IMG/VR virus record: IMGVR_UViG_3300048839_000889
Location: 1 to 38,888 of that record
From: a virus
DNA length: 38,888 nucleotides
Reading direction: 5' to 3' (one strand)
Both the position numbers and the translations under genes were made by a program. Below the pieces are notes generated by a model. The model saw only the letters and a list, made by a program, of their open reading frames with translations. It ran no database searches and had not been told where the DNA came from. Below are positions 1 to 5,987 of the stretch, piece by piece (the stretch's first letter is position 1; the number at the start of each line of letters is the position of its first letter).

Positions 1-126
1 TCTTTGCGTCGGTGGTCGTTTGTGCTGCTCGTTTGACAGTCCGCTGGCAGGTGACATCTGCCACGGTCAGGCTGGCGCCGGCTCTTCGACCGGGACCTCA
101 GGCGCCGGCTCTTCGACCGGGACCTC
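1..126. repeat. Terminal direct repeat, left copy
   Basis: Bases 1-126 are identical to 38742-38867. The match breaks only because the right end carries an extra copy of a 27-bp tandem repeat. This is what a circular or circularly permuted genome linearised at an arbitrary point looks like. Genes therefore continue across the ends: the minus-strand operon running down to base 67 continues at 38728. Confidence 0.9.
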
Positions 127-183
127 CTGCGGGGTCGTCTCAGGGACGGCGATGATTTCGTGCTCAGGCTTACCAATTTCCAT
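67..183 (-). CDS. Small acidic Pro/Glu repeat protein, 38 aa
   Basis: Unrecognised small protein read from ATG at 183 to TGA at 67. An AAGGAG ribosome site lies just upstream, and the start overlaps the end of the preceding gene by 14 bases. The C-terminal half consists of two copies of a nine-residue unit, PEVPVEEPA, encoded by a 27-bp DNA repeat, so copy-number changes keep the frame. There is no signal peptide or membrane segment. Next downstream, through the circular junction, is the ClpP-like protease at 38728. The low-complexity acidic tail suggests a flexible tether or interaction tail, but no function can be assigned. Confidence 0.7.
   Translation of the reverse strand: MEIGKPEHEIIAVPETTPQEVPVEEPAPEVPVEEPAPA
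74..127. repeat. 27-bp tandem repeat, two copies
   Basis: Units at 74-100 and 101-127 differ only at their last base. They lie in frame inside the 38-aa acidic protein. The other window end (38815-38888) shows two full units and the first 20 bases of a third, so the copy number differs between the two ends of the same map. Confidence 0.9.
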
Positions 184-862
184 CGTTGGCTCCTTGCGTA
201 GTGGGTGGCTGTGGCTTCGTGCGTTGTGCAGGCAGGTGCGGCATTTCCATCGCAGCGAGAATCACTTTCGTGTGGTCCAAGAAATCCGCCGACACGACCG
301 GCACCTTGTATCGAGTTGACAGCCGCGGCCCGGCCTGAGCGACGTTGATGTCCAAGACGATCCCGGCAGGCTGCGCGTACTCGGCCCGGTAGCCGTGCTC
401 GTGCACCTGGATGCGTCCCCACATGCGGATGATCCCGACGGCCTGCACCGGAGACCAGGAGCGTGTCACCGCCGCGAACGGCCCTTGCGGGTCAGAGCAC
501 ATGGCATCCCAGTCGGTGTAGCCGTACAGGCCACACGTGCAGTTACGGCACGGCACGTCTTCGTCGTCGTGCAGGCGGGCGAACGGCCACGGGACACCAA
601 ACCCGAGTGCCGAGGCTCTGGCAATGTCTGCCTTTGCCTCTTCGTCGTCTTCATCAATCGGGAACGCCTTCATGAGCACGGTGGCACGCTCGTTGTGGAT
701 ACAATGCCCGTGGTTGCCTGCCGGTCCCCACTCCATGGTCTGCACGACAGAGTGGAGTGCTGGGTCGCGGTGGCCGTCCCAGCGCGTGTCTTCGCCAACG
801 TTGGCGATACGCCATGCGCGCCAGCTGTAGACGCTCCCGTGGTGGACGGTCGGTGTGCCCAT
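170..862 (-). CDS. Conserved phage hypothetical protein, 230 aa
   Basis: Cytoplasmic protein of unknown function. It has a Cys cluster (CRNCTCG) near the middle, followed by a hydrophobic segment with GIIRMWGRIQVHEHGYRAEYA. I associate that arrangement with a conserved protein often seen in actinobacterial genomes and phages, but I cannot name a characterised family. ATG at 862 lies three bases after the stop of the preceding zinc-finger gene, so the two are probably translated together. The C-terminal 20 residues are polar and low-complexity, and the end overlaps the next small gene by 14 bases. It belongs to the long leftward operon that begins at 3726. Confidence 0.8.
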   Translation of the reverse strand: MGTPTVHHGSVYSWRAWRIANVGEDTRWDGHRDPALHSVVQTMEWGPAGNHGHCIHNERATVLMKAFPIDEDDEEAKADIARASALGFGVPWPFARLHDDEDVPCRNCTCGLYGYTDWDAMCSDPQGPFAAVTRSWSPVQAVGIIRMWGRIQVHEHGYRAEYAQPAGIVLDINVAQAGPRLSTRYKVPVVSADFLDHTKVILAAMEMPHLPAQRTKPQPPTTQGANDGNW

Positions 863-865
863 GAG

Positions 866-1384
866 TCACACCGTCCTGTGTTGCAGTTTGGCAGCCAGGC
901 GGTCCTCGACACGCCGGCTGCCGTACTGCGAGCCGGCAGCGTTGACGACGAGCGCGGCGACGCCAAGCTGACGGGTCGGGATTGGTTCCAGGTGCGCGTC
1001 TAAAACCGCGGTCATCGCTTCGCGCGAGTACAGCGACCGTTCCTCGGAGAACATGGGGTGGCGGGCGGCGTCGATGAGGCGCTGGTACTCCTCGTCGATC
1101 TCAGGTGGTTCTGGTGGCGGCTCCGGTCGGGTTTGCGGCCAGTCGCCGGGCAGGCGTTGCGTAAGCTCTTCGCGGCGGGCAGCCTCACAGGTGCGGCACA
1201 TGGAGCGGCGCCCGTCAGCGTTGCGGGTGGTGCGCGAGTACGCGTCGAGGGGCAGCCGTTCGCGGCAACGGGTGCATGTCTTGTGGGTGCGGCATTGGGG
1301 GCAGTCGGCGGCTTTGTTGCCGCACTCGTGCCCGTTCGGGCAGACCCGGATGCGGGCCTTGTCCTGGTAGGCGGGCATGCTCAT
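866..1384 (-). CDS. Multi-zinc-ribbon protein, 172 aa
   Basis: The first 70 residues hold four CxxC-type pairs (CPNGHEC, CPQC, CTRC, CRTC), so at least two structural zinc sites are likely. The middle part, CTRCRERLPLDAYSR...CRTCEAARR, resembles the zinc-binding front end of phage recombination endonuclease VII-type proteins, but no HNH catalytic core follows, so a nuclease role is not supported. The remainder is charged and helical. The start at 1384 forms an ATGA overlap with the preceding gene. A nucleic-acid-binding role is plausible but inferred. Confidence 0.75.
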   Translation of the reverse strand: MSMPAYQDKARIRVCPNGHECGNKAADCPQCRTHKTCTRCRERLPLDAYSRTTRNADGRRSMCRTCEAARREELTQRLPGDWPQTRPEPPPEPPEIDEEYQRLIDAARHPMFSEERSLYSREAMTAVLDAHLEPIPTRQLGVAALVVNAAGSQYGSRRVEDRLAAKLQHRTV

Positions 1385-1527
1385 GACGGCACCCGCTCAG
1401 GCTTGCCGTCAACCAGGTCCCAGCCGATGCTGTGCAGGGCGGCGAGGACGCGGGCCCGGTTGCGGTCAGCGGCGGCGAGGCAGGCGGTCATGCTGGCGCG
1501 GACCGAGGCGATCTCGGCGGGAGTCAT
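1381..1527 (-). CDS. Small hypothetical protein, 48 aa
   Basis: Short Ala/Arg-rich, mostly helical protein starting MTPAEIASVRASM. The ATG at 1527 lies inside the stop region of the preceding gene and its own stop overlaps the next start by four bases (ATGA), so it fits the translationally coupled chain. No motif is recognised. A longer in-frame reading back to 1629 exists but would run deep into the neighbouring zinc-ribbon gene. Confidence 0.6.
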   Translation of the reverse strand: MTPAEIASVRASMTACLAAADRNRARVLAALHSIGWDLVDGKPERVPS

Positions 1528-1727
1528 GTGCTCATCTCCATGCGGCGCCCACGGCGGCGGGTGAACCAGCCGGCGCGGCGCCATTCGTGTCCACGCTCTC
1601 CGTTCCAGCACTCCCAGACCTGTCCGCATTCATCGCACCGAACGATGGTGCCAATCGGATAGGTAGCCGCGCGCGGCGCGTTGCACTCATGCAGCCGATT
1701 CGGGACGTAGAGGACTTTGACAGTCAT
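1524..1727 (-). CDS. Small zinc-ribbon protein, 67 aa
   Basis: Contains a CDECGQVWEC block (CxxC followed by a third Cys) and an upstream Cys, typical of a single small zinc ribbon, followed by a very basic C-terminus (FTRRRGRRMEMST). The start chosen, MTVKVLY at 1727, overlaps the stop of the preceding gene by four bases. Small zinc ribbons are common accessory proteins in actinophage early operons; the target is unknown. Confidence 0.7.
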   Translation of the reverse strand: MTVKVLYVPNRLHECNAPRAATYPIGTIVRCDECGQVWECWNGERGHEWRRAGWFTRRRGRRMEMST

Positions 1728-1924
1728 GACCCCACCTGCTCGCAGTGGGCGGTCGTCTTGGACGCGCTGGTGTACGTGACCCAACGGTGGTGGCCGTCCT
1801 GCTCACAGCTGGCAGCCCGAACGTCCGTCCACACGACACCTTCACGGATCGCCTCAGAGACTGCACCGACAGCGGCGAGCAGGATCACAGCGAGGACGGT
1901 GGCAGACACACGCAACGCCCTCAT
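1724..1924 (-). CDS. Small membrane-anchored or secreted protein, 66 aa
   Basis: The N-terminus has two arginines and then a hydrophobic run of about 20 residues (residues 6-25, VSATVLAVILLAAVGAV), giving one membrane helix or an uncleaved signal anchor. The short remainder holds two cysteines. ATG at 1924 and the stop at 1724 both overlap neighbouring genes by four bases. A membrane protein in an early operon could act in superinfection exclusion or host takeover, but nothing in the sequence decides this. Confidence 0.65.
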   Translation of the reverse strand: MRALRVSATVLAVILLAAVGAVSEAIREGVVWTDVRAASCEQDGHHRWVTYTSASKTTAHCEQVGS

Positions 1925-2130
1925 GACAGCACCTCTCCAAGGATGCGGTGGGCGGTGATCCACAGCTTGATGGCGGCCTGGTTGTACGACGCGTCGGTGG
2001 CTACCTGCGCACACGCACGCCGGTGGTCGCCGACCAGGTCCACCAGGTCGGACAGGTGGCCTTCCAGCACGGCGCACCGGGCGCCAAGGCGGTCAGCCTC
2101 GGCTCGAGCTTCGTCAATGTCGGCGGTCAT
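1921..2130 (-). CDS. Small hypothetical protein, helical, 69 aa
   Basis: Starts MTADIDEARAEADRLGARCAVLEGHLSDL. Leu/Ala heptad spacing suggests a short coiled coil. It is coupled to both neighbours through four-base overlaps. No family is recognised. Confidence 0.65.
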   Translation of the reverse strand: MTADIDEARAEADRLGARCAVLEGHLSDLVDLVGDHRRACAQVATDASYNQAAIKLWITAHRILGEVLS

Positions 2131-2342
2131 CGCTGGGCCCCCTCGTCGGTGTGCAGCCAGCCGGCCGAGCACGTGTAGCCCTCCATGTCGGGGTGACAGC
2201 CCGGGCCCCACGGATCGTCCCAGTAGTCGGAGTAGAAGGCGTGGTCGCCCGGCTCCATGCCCGACGGGTCCAGGTCGTTGTCGGTCGGCACTCGGTCGTC
2301 GTCCAACAGGCCGTACTTGGCGAGCTCGGTGGTGCGAGTCAT
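2127..2342 (-). CDS. Small acidic hypothetical protein, 71 aa
   Basis: Acidic, aromatic-rich protein (HAFYSDYWDDPWGPGCHPDM) with ATGA-type overlaps on both sides. Two Cys and two His in the second half could bind a metal, but the spacing does not match a named zinc motif. No function assigned. Confidence 0.65.
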   Translation of the reverse strand: MTRTTELAKYGLLDDDRVPTDNDLDPSGMEPGDHAFYSDYWDDPWGPGCHPDMEGYTCSAGWLHTDEGAQR

Positions 2343-2668
2343 GACCGCAGCCCCAGGATCCGTTCGGCGGCGGCGACGAGGTCGCGGGACGTGCTGCCCC
2401 AACCGTCAGCCATGCCGGCGCACACCTGAGCCACAGCCGGGTCGGTGACCTTCACACCACCGCCGACCTTGCGACCCGGGCGGGTGCGGACGACACGCCA
2501 GCCGTCAGCCGTCTCGGTCACGACGATGCGGGCCCGGCCGCCCAGGTCGGTGAAGCTGCGGGCCCGGCCGCCCAGGTCGGTGAAGCTGCGGCGGGCCTGC
2601 TCGGCCGCCCACAGCGACTCGATGCGGGACCGGTACTCGGCGTTGCGGACCTTGCGACGCCGACTCAC
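2339..2668 (-). CDS. Hypothetical protein with internal tandem duplication, 109 aa
   Basis: GTG start at 2668 overlapping the stop of the RDF-like gene (GTGA). Residues about 27-46 are an exact duplication of a ten-residue unit, RSFTDLGGRA, produced by a perfect 30-bp tandem repeat at 2531-2590. Basic N-terminus (SRRRKVRNAEYRSRIESLW). The perfect DNA identity means the duplication is recent. No family recognised; a nucleic-acid-binding role is possible from charge alone. Confidence 0.7.
   Translation of the reverse strand: MSRRRKVRNAEYRSRIESLWAAEQARRSFTDLGGRARSFTDLGGRARIVVTETADGWRVVRTRPGRKVGGGVKVTDPAVAQVCAGMADGWGSTSRDLVAAAERILGLRS
2531..2590. repeat. 30-bp perfect tandem duplication
   Basis: Two identical 30-bp units (2531-2560 and 2561-2590), in frame within the 109-aa protein, add ten residues. 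Perfect identity implies a recent slippage or unequal-recombination event, or an assembly ambiguity. Confidence 0.9.
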
Positions 2669-3726
2669 AGCCCCGCCTCCTGCACCTGGGCGAGCAGCTC
2701 GGCCTTGCCACCCGACGGGGTCAGGCCGGCCGCCTTCAGCGCCTTCGCCAGCTGTGCCACCGTCGCCGTCGACCAGTCCGTACCAGACGACGTGTCCGGC
2801 GTCGCCGCAGCATCCGCAATCGCCTGGCCAATCTCCGACCGGCCCGACGGCGGCGGAATCACATCAACTGGACCGTCGGCCAGCTCACCTTCCAACACCT
2901 CACCGGTGCCCGTGTCCACATACGACGGCGCCGGCGTACCCTCCAACCCGAACGGGTCATCCGGGTCAAACTGTGTCGGGCCAGCGTTCAACTGGCGCAA
3001 CGCACGCGCGTTCTCGTCAATGCCCGGCAACTCGCCAGACTCCAACGCCTTTACATGCGCGGCACCCGCGGCCAAATCCTCCGGCGTCCGGTTGATAAGC
3101 AGCACCGGCGTCACGTAGTGAATCGTCTTGCCGTCCTGCTTCGCCTGCCGTTGCGCCAACACCAGCTCGCCAGCGGAGAACGACCCAGCCAGGCCACCCT
3201 GCTCGATAACAGTCATCGCACCGGACAACTCCAACGCCGCGTAATAGCCGTGCACCTCCAAGCGCCACACACCGAACCCGGGCACCCCTTCGAGCATCAC
3301 CGAAAGGCGCGTGCACGGACGGATACCCGCCTCGGCGAGACCGTCCTTGTCAGTCGGCCCGGTCCACGGCCGCTCGTTCAAGTAGTCCCACTGGCCGTCA
3401 GTGCGGACCGTGCACCCGCCCGACTTCCACGCCTCCAAATACTGCTCGAACTGGGCGACAGCCGGCATGACAACACGCAACGTTTCCGATTCGGTGTACA
3501 CCTCGAACTGGTTCGGTGGGTTCGCGGACGGGTCGTCCCATGCGCGCACCTCGCCGCCGTACAGGCTGGCGACCACTTCGAGCGCGTCACGGTGCGGGGA
3601 CGTGACCCGCCAGTGCGACAGCTTGTTGGGACGCTGGCCACCTTTCGCAGTGGCAACCTTGTCGCCCATGCGGATACGGCCAAGCTCAACCATACGAGGC
3701 TGGAACGCGGGAAGGTTGATAGGCAT
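2665..3726 (-). CDS. Gp3/RDF-like protein with SAP-like C-terminus, 353 aa
   Basis: The N-terminal region, LPAFQPRMVELGRIRMG then KLSHWRVTSPHRDALEVVASLYGGEVRAW, then FEVYTES and GGCTVRTDG, matches my memory of the actinophage family annotated as recombination directionality factor-like (Gp3-like). Residues about 320-353 (TVAQLAKALKAAGLTPSGGKAELL) look like a SAP-type DNA-binding module. The middle is acidic and proline-rich. ATG at 3726 has a good GGAGG site and heads the operon running to the window start, driven by the element at 3772-3800. True Gp3 RDFs partner serine integrases, while this phage encodes a tyrosine integrase, so an RDF role is doubtful; an early DNA-binding or recombination role is the safer reading. 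Confidence 0.75.
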   Translation of the reverse strand: MPINLPAFQPRMVELGRIRMGDKVATAKGGQRPNKLSHWRVTSPHRDALEVVASLYGGEVRAWDDPSANPPNQFEVYTESETLRVVMPAVAQFEQYLEAWKSGGCTVRTDGQWDYLNERPWTGPTDKDGLAEAGIRPCTRLSVMLEGVPGFGVWRLEVHGYYAALELSGAMTVIEQGGLAGSFSAGELVLAQRQAKQDGKTIHYVTPVLLINRTPEDLAAGAAHVKALESGELPGIDENARALRQLNAGPTQFDPDDPFGLEGTPAPSYVDTGTGEVLEGELADGPVDVIPPPSGRSEIGQAIADAAATPDTSSGTDWSTATVAQLAKALKAAGLTPSGGKAELLAQVQEAGL

Positions 3727-3771
3727 GAGAACCTCCAGGCTCAACGTGTGGACCCTGATGTCCACTCACCT

Positions 3772-3800
3772 GACCGTGTGCGCCCGACACCGTTATGCCA
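3772..3800 (-). promoter_or_regulatory. Predicted leftward promoter of the RDF-like operon
   Basis: Minus-strand TGGCAT, 17 bp, ACGGTC. It belongs to the window-wide two-box family (see findings). It lies just beyond two hairpin terminators and 46 bases before the ATG at 3726. It shares TGGCAT(A/G)ACGGTGT with the element at 4586-4615. Confidence 0.6.
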
Positions 3801-3826
3801 GTAGGTCCGCAAAAAAATCTGGGAAC

Positions 3827-3880
3827 GTCAAAGGCGGCGCGTCCAGGAGCCTGGAGAGAAACCGGACGCGCCGCCTTGAC
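3827..3880 (-). terminator. Long GC hairpin, second terminator after the 3977 operon
   Basis: The arms GGCGGCGCGTCC (3833-3844) and GGACGCGCCGCC (3864-3875) pair perfectly over 12 bp, extended by GTCAA/TTGAC with one bulge, around a 19-base loop. On the minus strand it is followed about 16 bases later by a run of seven T. It sits between the operon terminator at 3916-3943 and the promoter at 3772-3800, insulating the two operons. Confidence 0.65.
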
Positions 3881-3901
3881 CGTTACAACAGTCCTGACAC
3901 T

Positions 3902-3976
3902 TGCCCCGACAGCAAGACACCCCACCCAGTCGGGTGGGGTGTCCTTCTCACGGCAGCGAGAGTGCGTCGTTGTTTG
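3902..3976. repeat. Duplicated 3' module, copy A
   Basis: About 75 bases immediately after the stop codon of the minus gene at 3977, repeated after the minus gene at 5222 (5140-5221). The 30 bases next to the stop (3947-3976) are identical in both copies, and the hairpin stem sequences vary while keeping pairing. Confidence 0.85.
3916..3943 (-). terminator. Perfect 12-bp hairpin terminator of the 4543-3977 operon
   Basis: Arms GACACCCCACCC and GGGTGGGGTGTC with a four-base loop. It lies about 33 bases past the stop of the 74-aa gene on the minus strand. No long U tract follows, as is common for GC-rich actinobacterial terminators. Confidence 0.75.
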
Positions 3977-4201
3977 TCAGAACCAGGGGTCGGTGCTGTC
4001 ATCACAGTCGACCGGACCGAACTCGCCGGCACGGACACGGGCCTGCATCGCATCGAACTCGTCAGGCACGATCGCCCGGTCGATAGCAGTAGCCAGCTCG
4101 CGCACCTGGGCGCGCAGCACGTCGCACTCGTCTGCGGGCACAACCCAGTCGGACAGGTTGAAATCGTCAGACTCGACGTCGGAAACCTCGTAGATGCTCA
4201 T
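3977..4201 (-). CDS. Small acidic hypothetical protein, 74 aa
   Basis: Starts MSIYEVSDVESDDFNLSDWV. Strongly acidic, with a helical middle (CDVLRAQVRELATAIDRAI). A strong GGAGGTG ribosome site precedes ATG 4201. It is the last gene of a three-gene leftward operon and is followed directly by the duplicated terminator module. Its acidity and size would fit a DNA-mimic or inhibitor protein, but that is speculation. Confidence 0.75.
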   Translation of the reverse strand: MSIYEVSDVESDDFNLSDWVVPADECDVLRAQVRELATAIDRAIVPDEFDAMQARVRAGEFGPVDCDDSTDPWF

Positions 4202-4202
4202 C

Positions 4203-4409
4203 TCACACCTCCTTCGCAAGGAGAGCGGTACGGCCACCAGACCGCACAAACGCTGTGATGGCCTCAACAAGCTGCGGCGGGACATGCATGACGGTCGTCG
4301 AACCGTCAACGGACCGGAACTTGAACTCGGCGGAGTCGCCGTCCCACTTATACCCGGCGAGACGTTCCTCGCGGGTGCGGGTATCAGGGACAAACACGTG
4401 GCCAGCCAT
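4203..4409 (-). CDS. Small hypothetical protein, 68 aa
   Basis: Starts MAGHVFVPDTRTREERLAGY; the middle (FKFRSVDGSTTVMHVPP) looks like beta strands. The ATG at 4409 overlaps the stop of the preceding 44-aa gene (TGATG), which favours this start over the upstream GTG at 4418. It ends one base before the next start. No family recognised. Confidence 0.7.
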   Translation of the reverse strand: MAGHVFVPDTRTREERLAGYKWDGDSAEFKFRSVDGSTTVMHVPPQLVEAITAFVRSGGRTALLAKEV

Positions 4410-4543
4410 CAGTACCACCCCCCACGATCCTCGAAGGTGCCGTCCTGCACATCGGGGCGGGCCTCGAAACGGTCCCGGTCCACGTCCTCCTCGACCGGTG
4501 GTACCGACAGGTCGCGGTCGTCGGGAACTTCGGTCTTGTCCAT
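4409..4543 (-). CDS. Small acidic protein, 44 aa, first gene of its operon
   Basis: Starts MDKTEVPDDRDLSVPPVEED; very acidic, with no hydrophobic core, so probably disordered. A GGAGG site precedes ATG 4543, and the predicted promoter at 4586-4615 drives it. It is coupled to the next gene through a TGATG overlap. No function assigned. Confidence 0.65.
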   Translation of the reverse strand: MDKTEVPDDRDLSVPPVEEDVDRDRFEARPDVQDGTFEDRGGWY

Positions 4544-4585
4544 GTCAAGCCTCCAGGCTCAAGTCGGCGGGGATGCCTTGAATAG

Positions 4586-4615
4586 GACAGTCCGGACCTG
4601 CACACCGTCATGCCA
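4586..4615 (-). promoter_or_regulatory. Predicted leftward promoter of the 4543-3977 operon
   Basis: Minus-strand TGGCAT, 18 bp, ACTGTC. The upstream AT-rich block (GATTTCTTTGC) resembles the one before the element at 3772-3800 (GATTTTTTTGC), so the two promoters are related over roughly 40 bases. Confidence 0.6.
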
Positions 4616-4657
4616 CAAGGTCAGCAAAGAAATCCCAGAAAATCTGTACGACCCCCA

Positions 4658-4686
4658 TGAACAAGCCACACCCGCCCGGCACCGTC
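4658..4686 (+). promoter_or_regulatory. Possible rightward promoter of the 4730 gene
   Basis: TGAACA, 17 bp, ACCGTC, facing the only plus-strand gene of the left arm. The first box departs from the TGC pattern of the other sites, so this is one of the weaker members. A partial dyad (4685-4694 with 4713-4723) covers the ribosome site of the gene. Confidence 0.35.
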
Positions 4687-4729
4687 CCTTCTGTGGGAAA
4701 CACCCACCACCAACAGAAAGGGACAACCA

Positions 4730-4978
4730 ATGTCAACCATCGAACAACAGCTAACCGACGACCAGCTGAACCAGTACCGCGTCGGGCTCACCGCAGCGCA
4801 CACCCTCGGGCGAGCCGACGTGACCGGAGAAGACCCGGACCGCTGGGCATGGGAAACGTACGTTCGGGTGATCGCACACCTGAGCGCGGATGACACCATC
4901 GCCCCCGACGTGCGGCTGCACATGCAACGCGAAATGCGTATCGCTCGCGAAAGTGAGTCGTATCGAGACTGGGAGTGA
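4730..4978 (+). CDS. Lone plus-strand hypothetical gene in the leftward arm, 82 aa
   Basis: Starts MSTIEQQLTDDQLNQYRVGL; helical, acidic, soluble. The ribosome site AAAGGGA lies about seven bases before the ATG, inside an imperfect inverted repeat (TCCCTTCTGT / ACAGAAAGGGA). A perfect 14-bp hairpin terminator follows at 5004-5035. Its opposite orientation, own promoter and own terminator set it apart from the operons around it. That pattern would suit a gene expressed in lysogeny, but no HTH or other domain is visible, so this is inference from layout only. Confidence 0.7.
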   Translation: MSTIEQQLTDDQLNQYRVGLTAAHTLGRADVTGEDPDRWAWETYVRVIAHLSADDTIAPDVRLHMQREMRIARESESYRDWE

Positions 4979-5003
4979 TTGGACACAACCAGCGAACATG
5001 AGT

Positions 5004-5035
5004 GCAGGCCTCTGGTGATGACACCAGAGGCCTGC
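5004..5035 (+). terminator. Perfect 14-bp hairpin after the 4730 gene
   Basis: Arms GCAGGCCTCTGGTG and CACCAGAGGCCTGC with an ATGA loop, 25 bases after the stop, followed by TTGCTG. The strongest hairpin of the window by stem length. Confidence 0.8.
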
Positions 5036-5058
5036 TTGCTGTGCCCGTACACGCGACA

Positions 5059-5097
5059 GCCCGCCGGGGGCTTCAGGAGGCCATGTGCCCGGCGGGC
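5059..5097. terminator. Second hairpin in the 4979-5221 gap
   Basis: Arms GCCCGCCGGG and CCCGGCGGGC, ten perfect pairs, with a 19-base loop. Together with 5004-5035 and 5156-5184 it fills the gap between the plus gene 4730 and the convergent minus gene 5222, so it may terminate either strand. Confidence 0.5.
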
Positions 5098-5139
5098 GCC
5101 GCGACCCTCACCGTCCCGGCCAAGGTGGGACGCGCAACG

Positions 5140-5221
5140 TGCCCCGACAGCAGGACACCCCGCCCAGTTGACCCGGGCGGGGTGCTCCATCTCACGGCAG
5201 CGAGAGTGCGTCGTTGTTTGT
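5140..5221. repeat. Duplicated 3' module, copy B
   Basis: Second copy of the 3902-3976 module, next to the stop of the minus gene at 5222. The 30 bases at 5191-5220 are identical to copy A, and the loop is five bases longer. Confidence 0.85.
5156..5184 (-). terminator. Hairpin terminator of the 5814-5222 operon
   Basis: Arms CACCCCGCCC and GGGCGGGGTG, ten perfect pairs, loop of nine bases, within module copy B. Confidence 0.7.
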
Positions 5222-5536
5222 TCAGTCGGTGAGATCTGCGGTCTTGCGTCCGCGGCGTCCTGGGCGGGCGGGTTCACCGTCGGCTTGGGCGAGTAGGTCG
5301 CCGGCAAGCCAGCGGGAGATGTCGAGCAGGTTGGCGAGCCGGCGGATGGATGTGCGCCTGGTGGCGGTGAGCTGGCGGAGCGCTTCGAGGCGTTGCGCGG
5401 TGAGGTGTCGGCGTTGCTGTTCGCAGGCGGCGAGCGCGTTGTGTGCTCGGATGAGTGCGAGTTCGGGGGTTTCGGGTCGGGCGGGTGGTTCGGCAGTGAT
5501 GCCGGTCGGACCCCAGAGGGTGAGCGGCCCGGTCAT
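5222..5536 (-). CDS. Small protein with C-terminal helix-turn-helix-like segment, 104 aa
   Basis: Residues about 40-70 are a basic helical region. Residues about 63-90, RRTSIRRLANLLDISRWLAGDLLAQ, read like a helix-turn-helix. The tail is basic (RPGRRGRKTADLTD). ATG at 5536 overlaps the stop of the 92-aa gene (TGATG). DNA binding is likely from the helix pattern and charge; it is one of the few candidate transcription regulators here, but no target is known. It is followed by the duplicated terminator module. Confidence 0.7.
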   Translation of the reverse strand: MTGPLTLWGPTGITAEPPARPETPELALIRAHNALAACEQQRRHLTAQRLEALRQLTATRRTSIRRLANLLDISRWLAGDLLAQADGEPARPGRRGRKTADLTD

Positions 5537-5814
5537 CACGCCACCTCGTACTGGCCGCCCCACGAGCGGTAGAGCTCCTGGACGCGCTCGAGGGCGGTGT
5601 TCCACTCGGTGTCGGTCAACTCGGGCTCGGCTGGCATGTAGATGTCGCAGACGTCGTCGTCACGAGAGCCCCACTCGGCGTGGCCGGCGTCGACGAGCGC
5701 GTGGGCGATAGCCTCGCCGTAGAGGTCGAGGTCGATGATGTCGGTAGTGTCGCCGGACATCTCGATGAGGTCGACGGCGCGGTAGCGGGTGGTGGGGACT
5801 TCGATCTTGTTCAT
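5536..5814 (-). CDS. Acidic hypothetical protein, 92 aa
   Basis: Starts MNKIEVPTTRYRAVDLIEMSGDTTDIIDLD; acidic throughout, soluble, mixed alpha/beta in appearance. AGGAGG ribosome site before ATG 5814. First gene of a two-gene operon ahead of the HTH-like protein. A long in-frame extension upstream has no ribosome site and crosses the promoter and terminator region, so it is not used. Confidence 0.75.
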   Translation of the reverse strand: MNKIEVPTTRYRAVDLIEMSGDTTDIIDLDLYGEAIAHALVDAGHAEWGSRDDDVCDIYMPAEPELTDTEWNTALERVQELYRSWGGQYEVA

Positions 5815-5865
5815 GGTGGCCTCCTGAGCCTTAGAGCCGGCGGGGTTGCCTTTCGCTCTACATAG

Positions 5866-5894
5866 GACCGTCCGGAGGTGCGGACACTTTTTCA
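5866..5894 (-). promoter_or_regulatory. Possible leftward promoter of the 5814-5222 operon
   Basis: On the minus strand CGGACGGTCC is followed by TATGTAG. The SACNGT box fits the window-wide family, but the first box 17 bp upstream is TGAAAA and does not match. TATGTA could instead be an ordinary -10. One of the weaker calls. Confidence 0.35.
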
Positions 5895-5935
5895 TGGAGG
5901 CTGGCAAGATTTTCGAGATTTCTTTCCGTACGCGA

Positions 5936-5961
5936 AAGGGTCCCGCTTCGGCGGGACCCTT
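5936..5961 (-). terminator. Hairpin terminator after the 5988 gene
   Basis: Arms AAGGGTCCCGC and GCGGGACCCTT, 11 perfect pairs, four-base loop (CGAA on the minus strand), 26 bases past the minus-strand stop at 5988. Confidence 0.75.
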
Positions 5962-5987
5962 CCATGACTGACTGCGGTTGGGTGGCT

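Noticed and set aside
74-127. Tandem repeats at the window start as a CRISPR array
   Set aside because: Units are directly adjacent with no spacers and lie in frame within a coding sequence.
4684-4724. Ribosome-site hairpin as a firm riboregulator before the 4730 gene
   Set aside because: If transcription starts where the promoter-like site predicts (near 4693), most of the 5' arm would be missing from the mRNA, so it is mentioned only as a possibility.
4621-5307. Minus-strand frame of 228 codons opposite the 4730 gene
   Set aside because: It runs through three strong hairpins and the duplicated terminator module, has no ribosome site, and reads as low-complexity.
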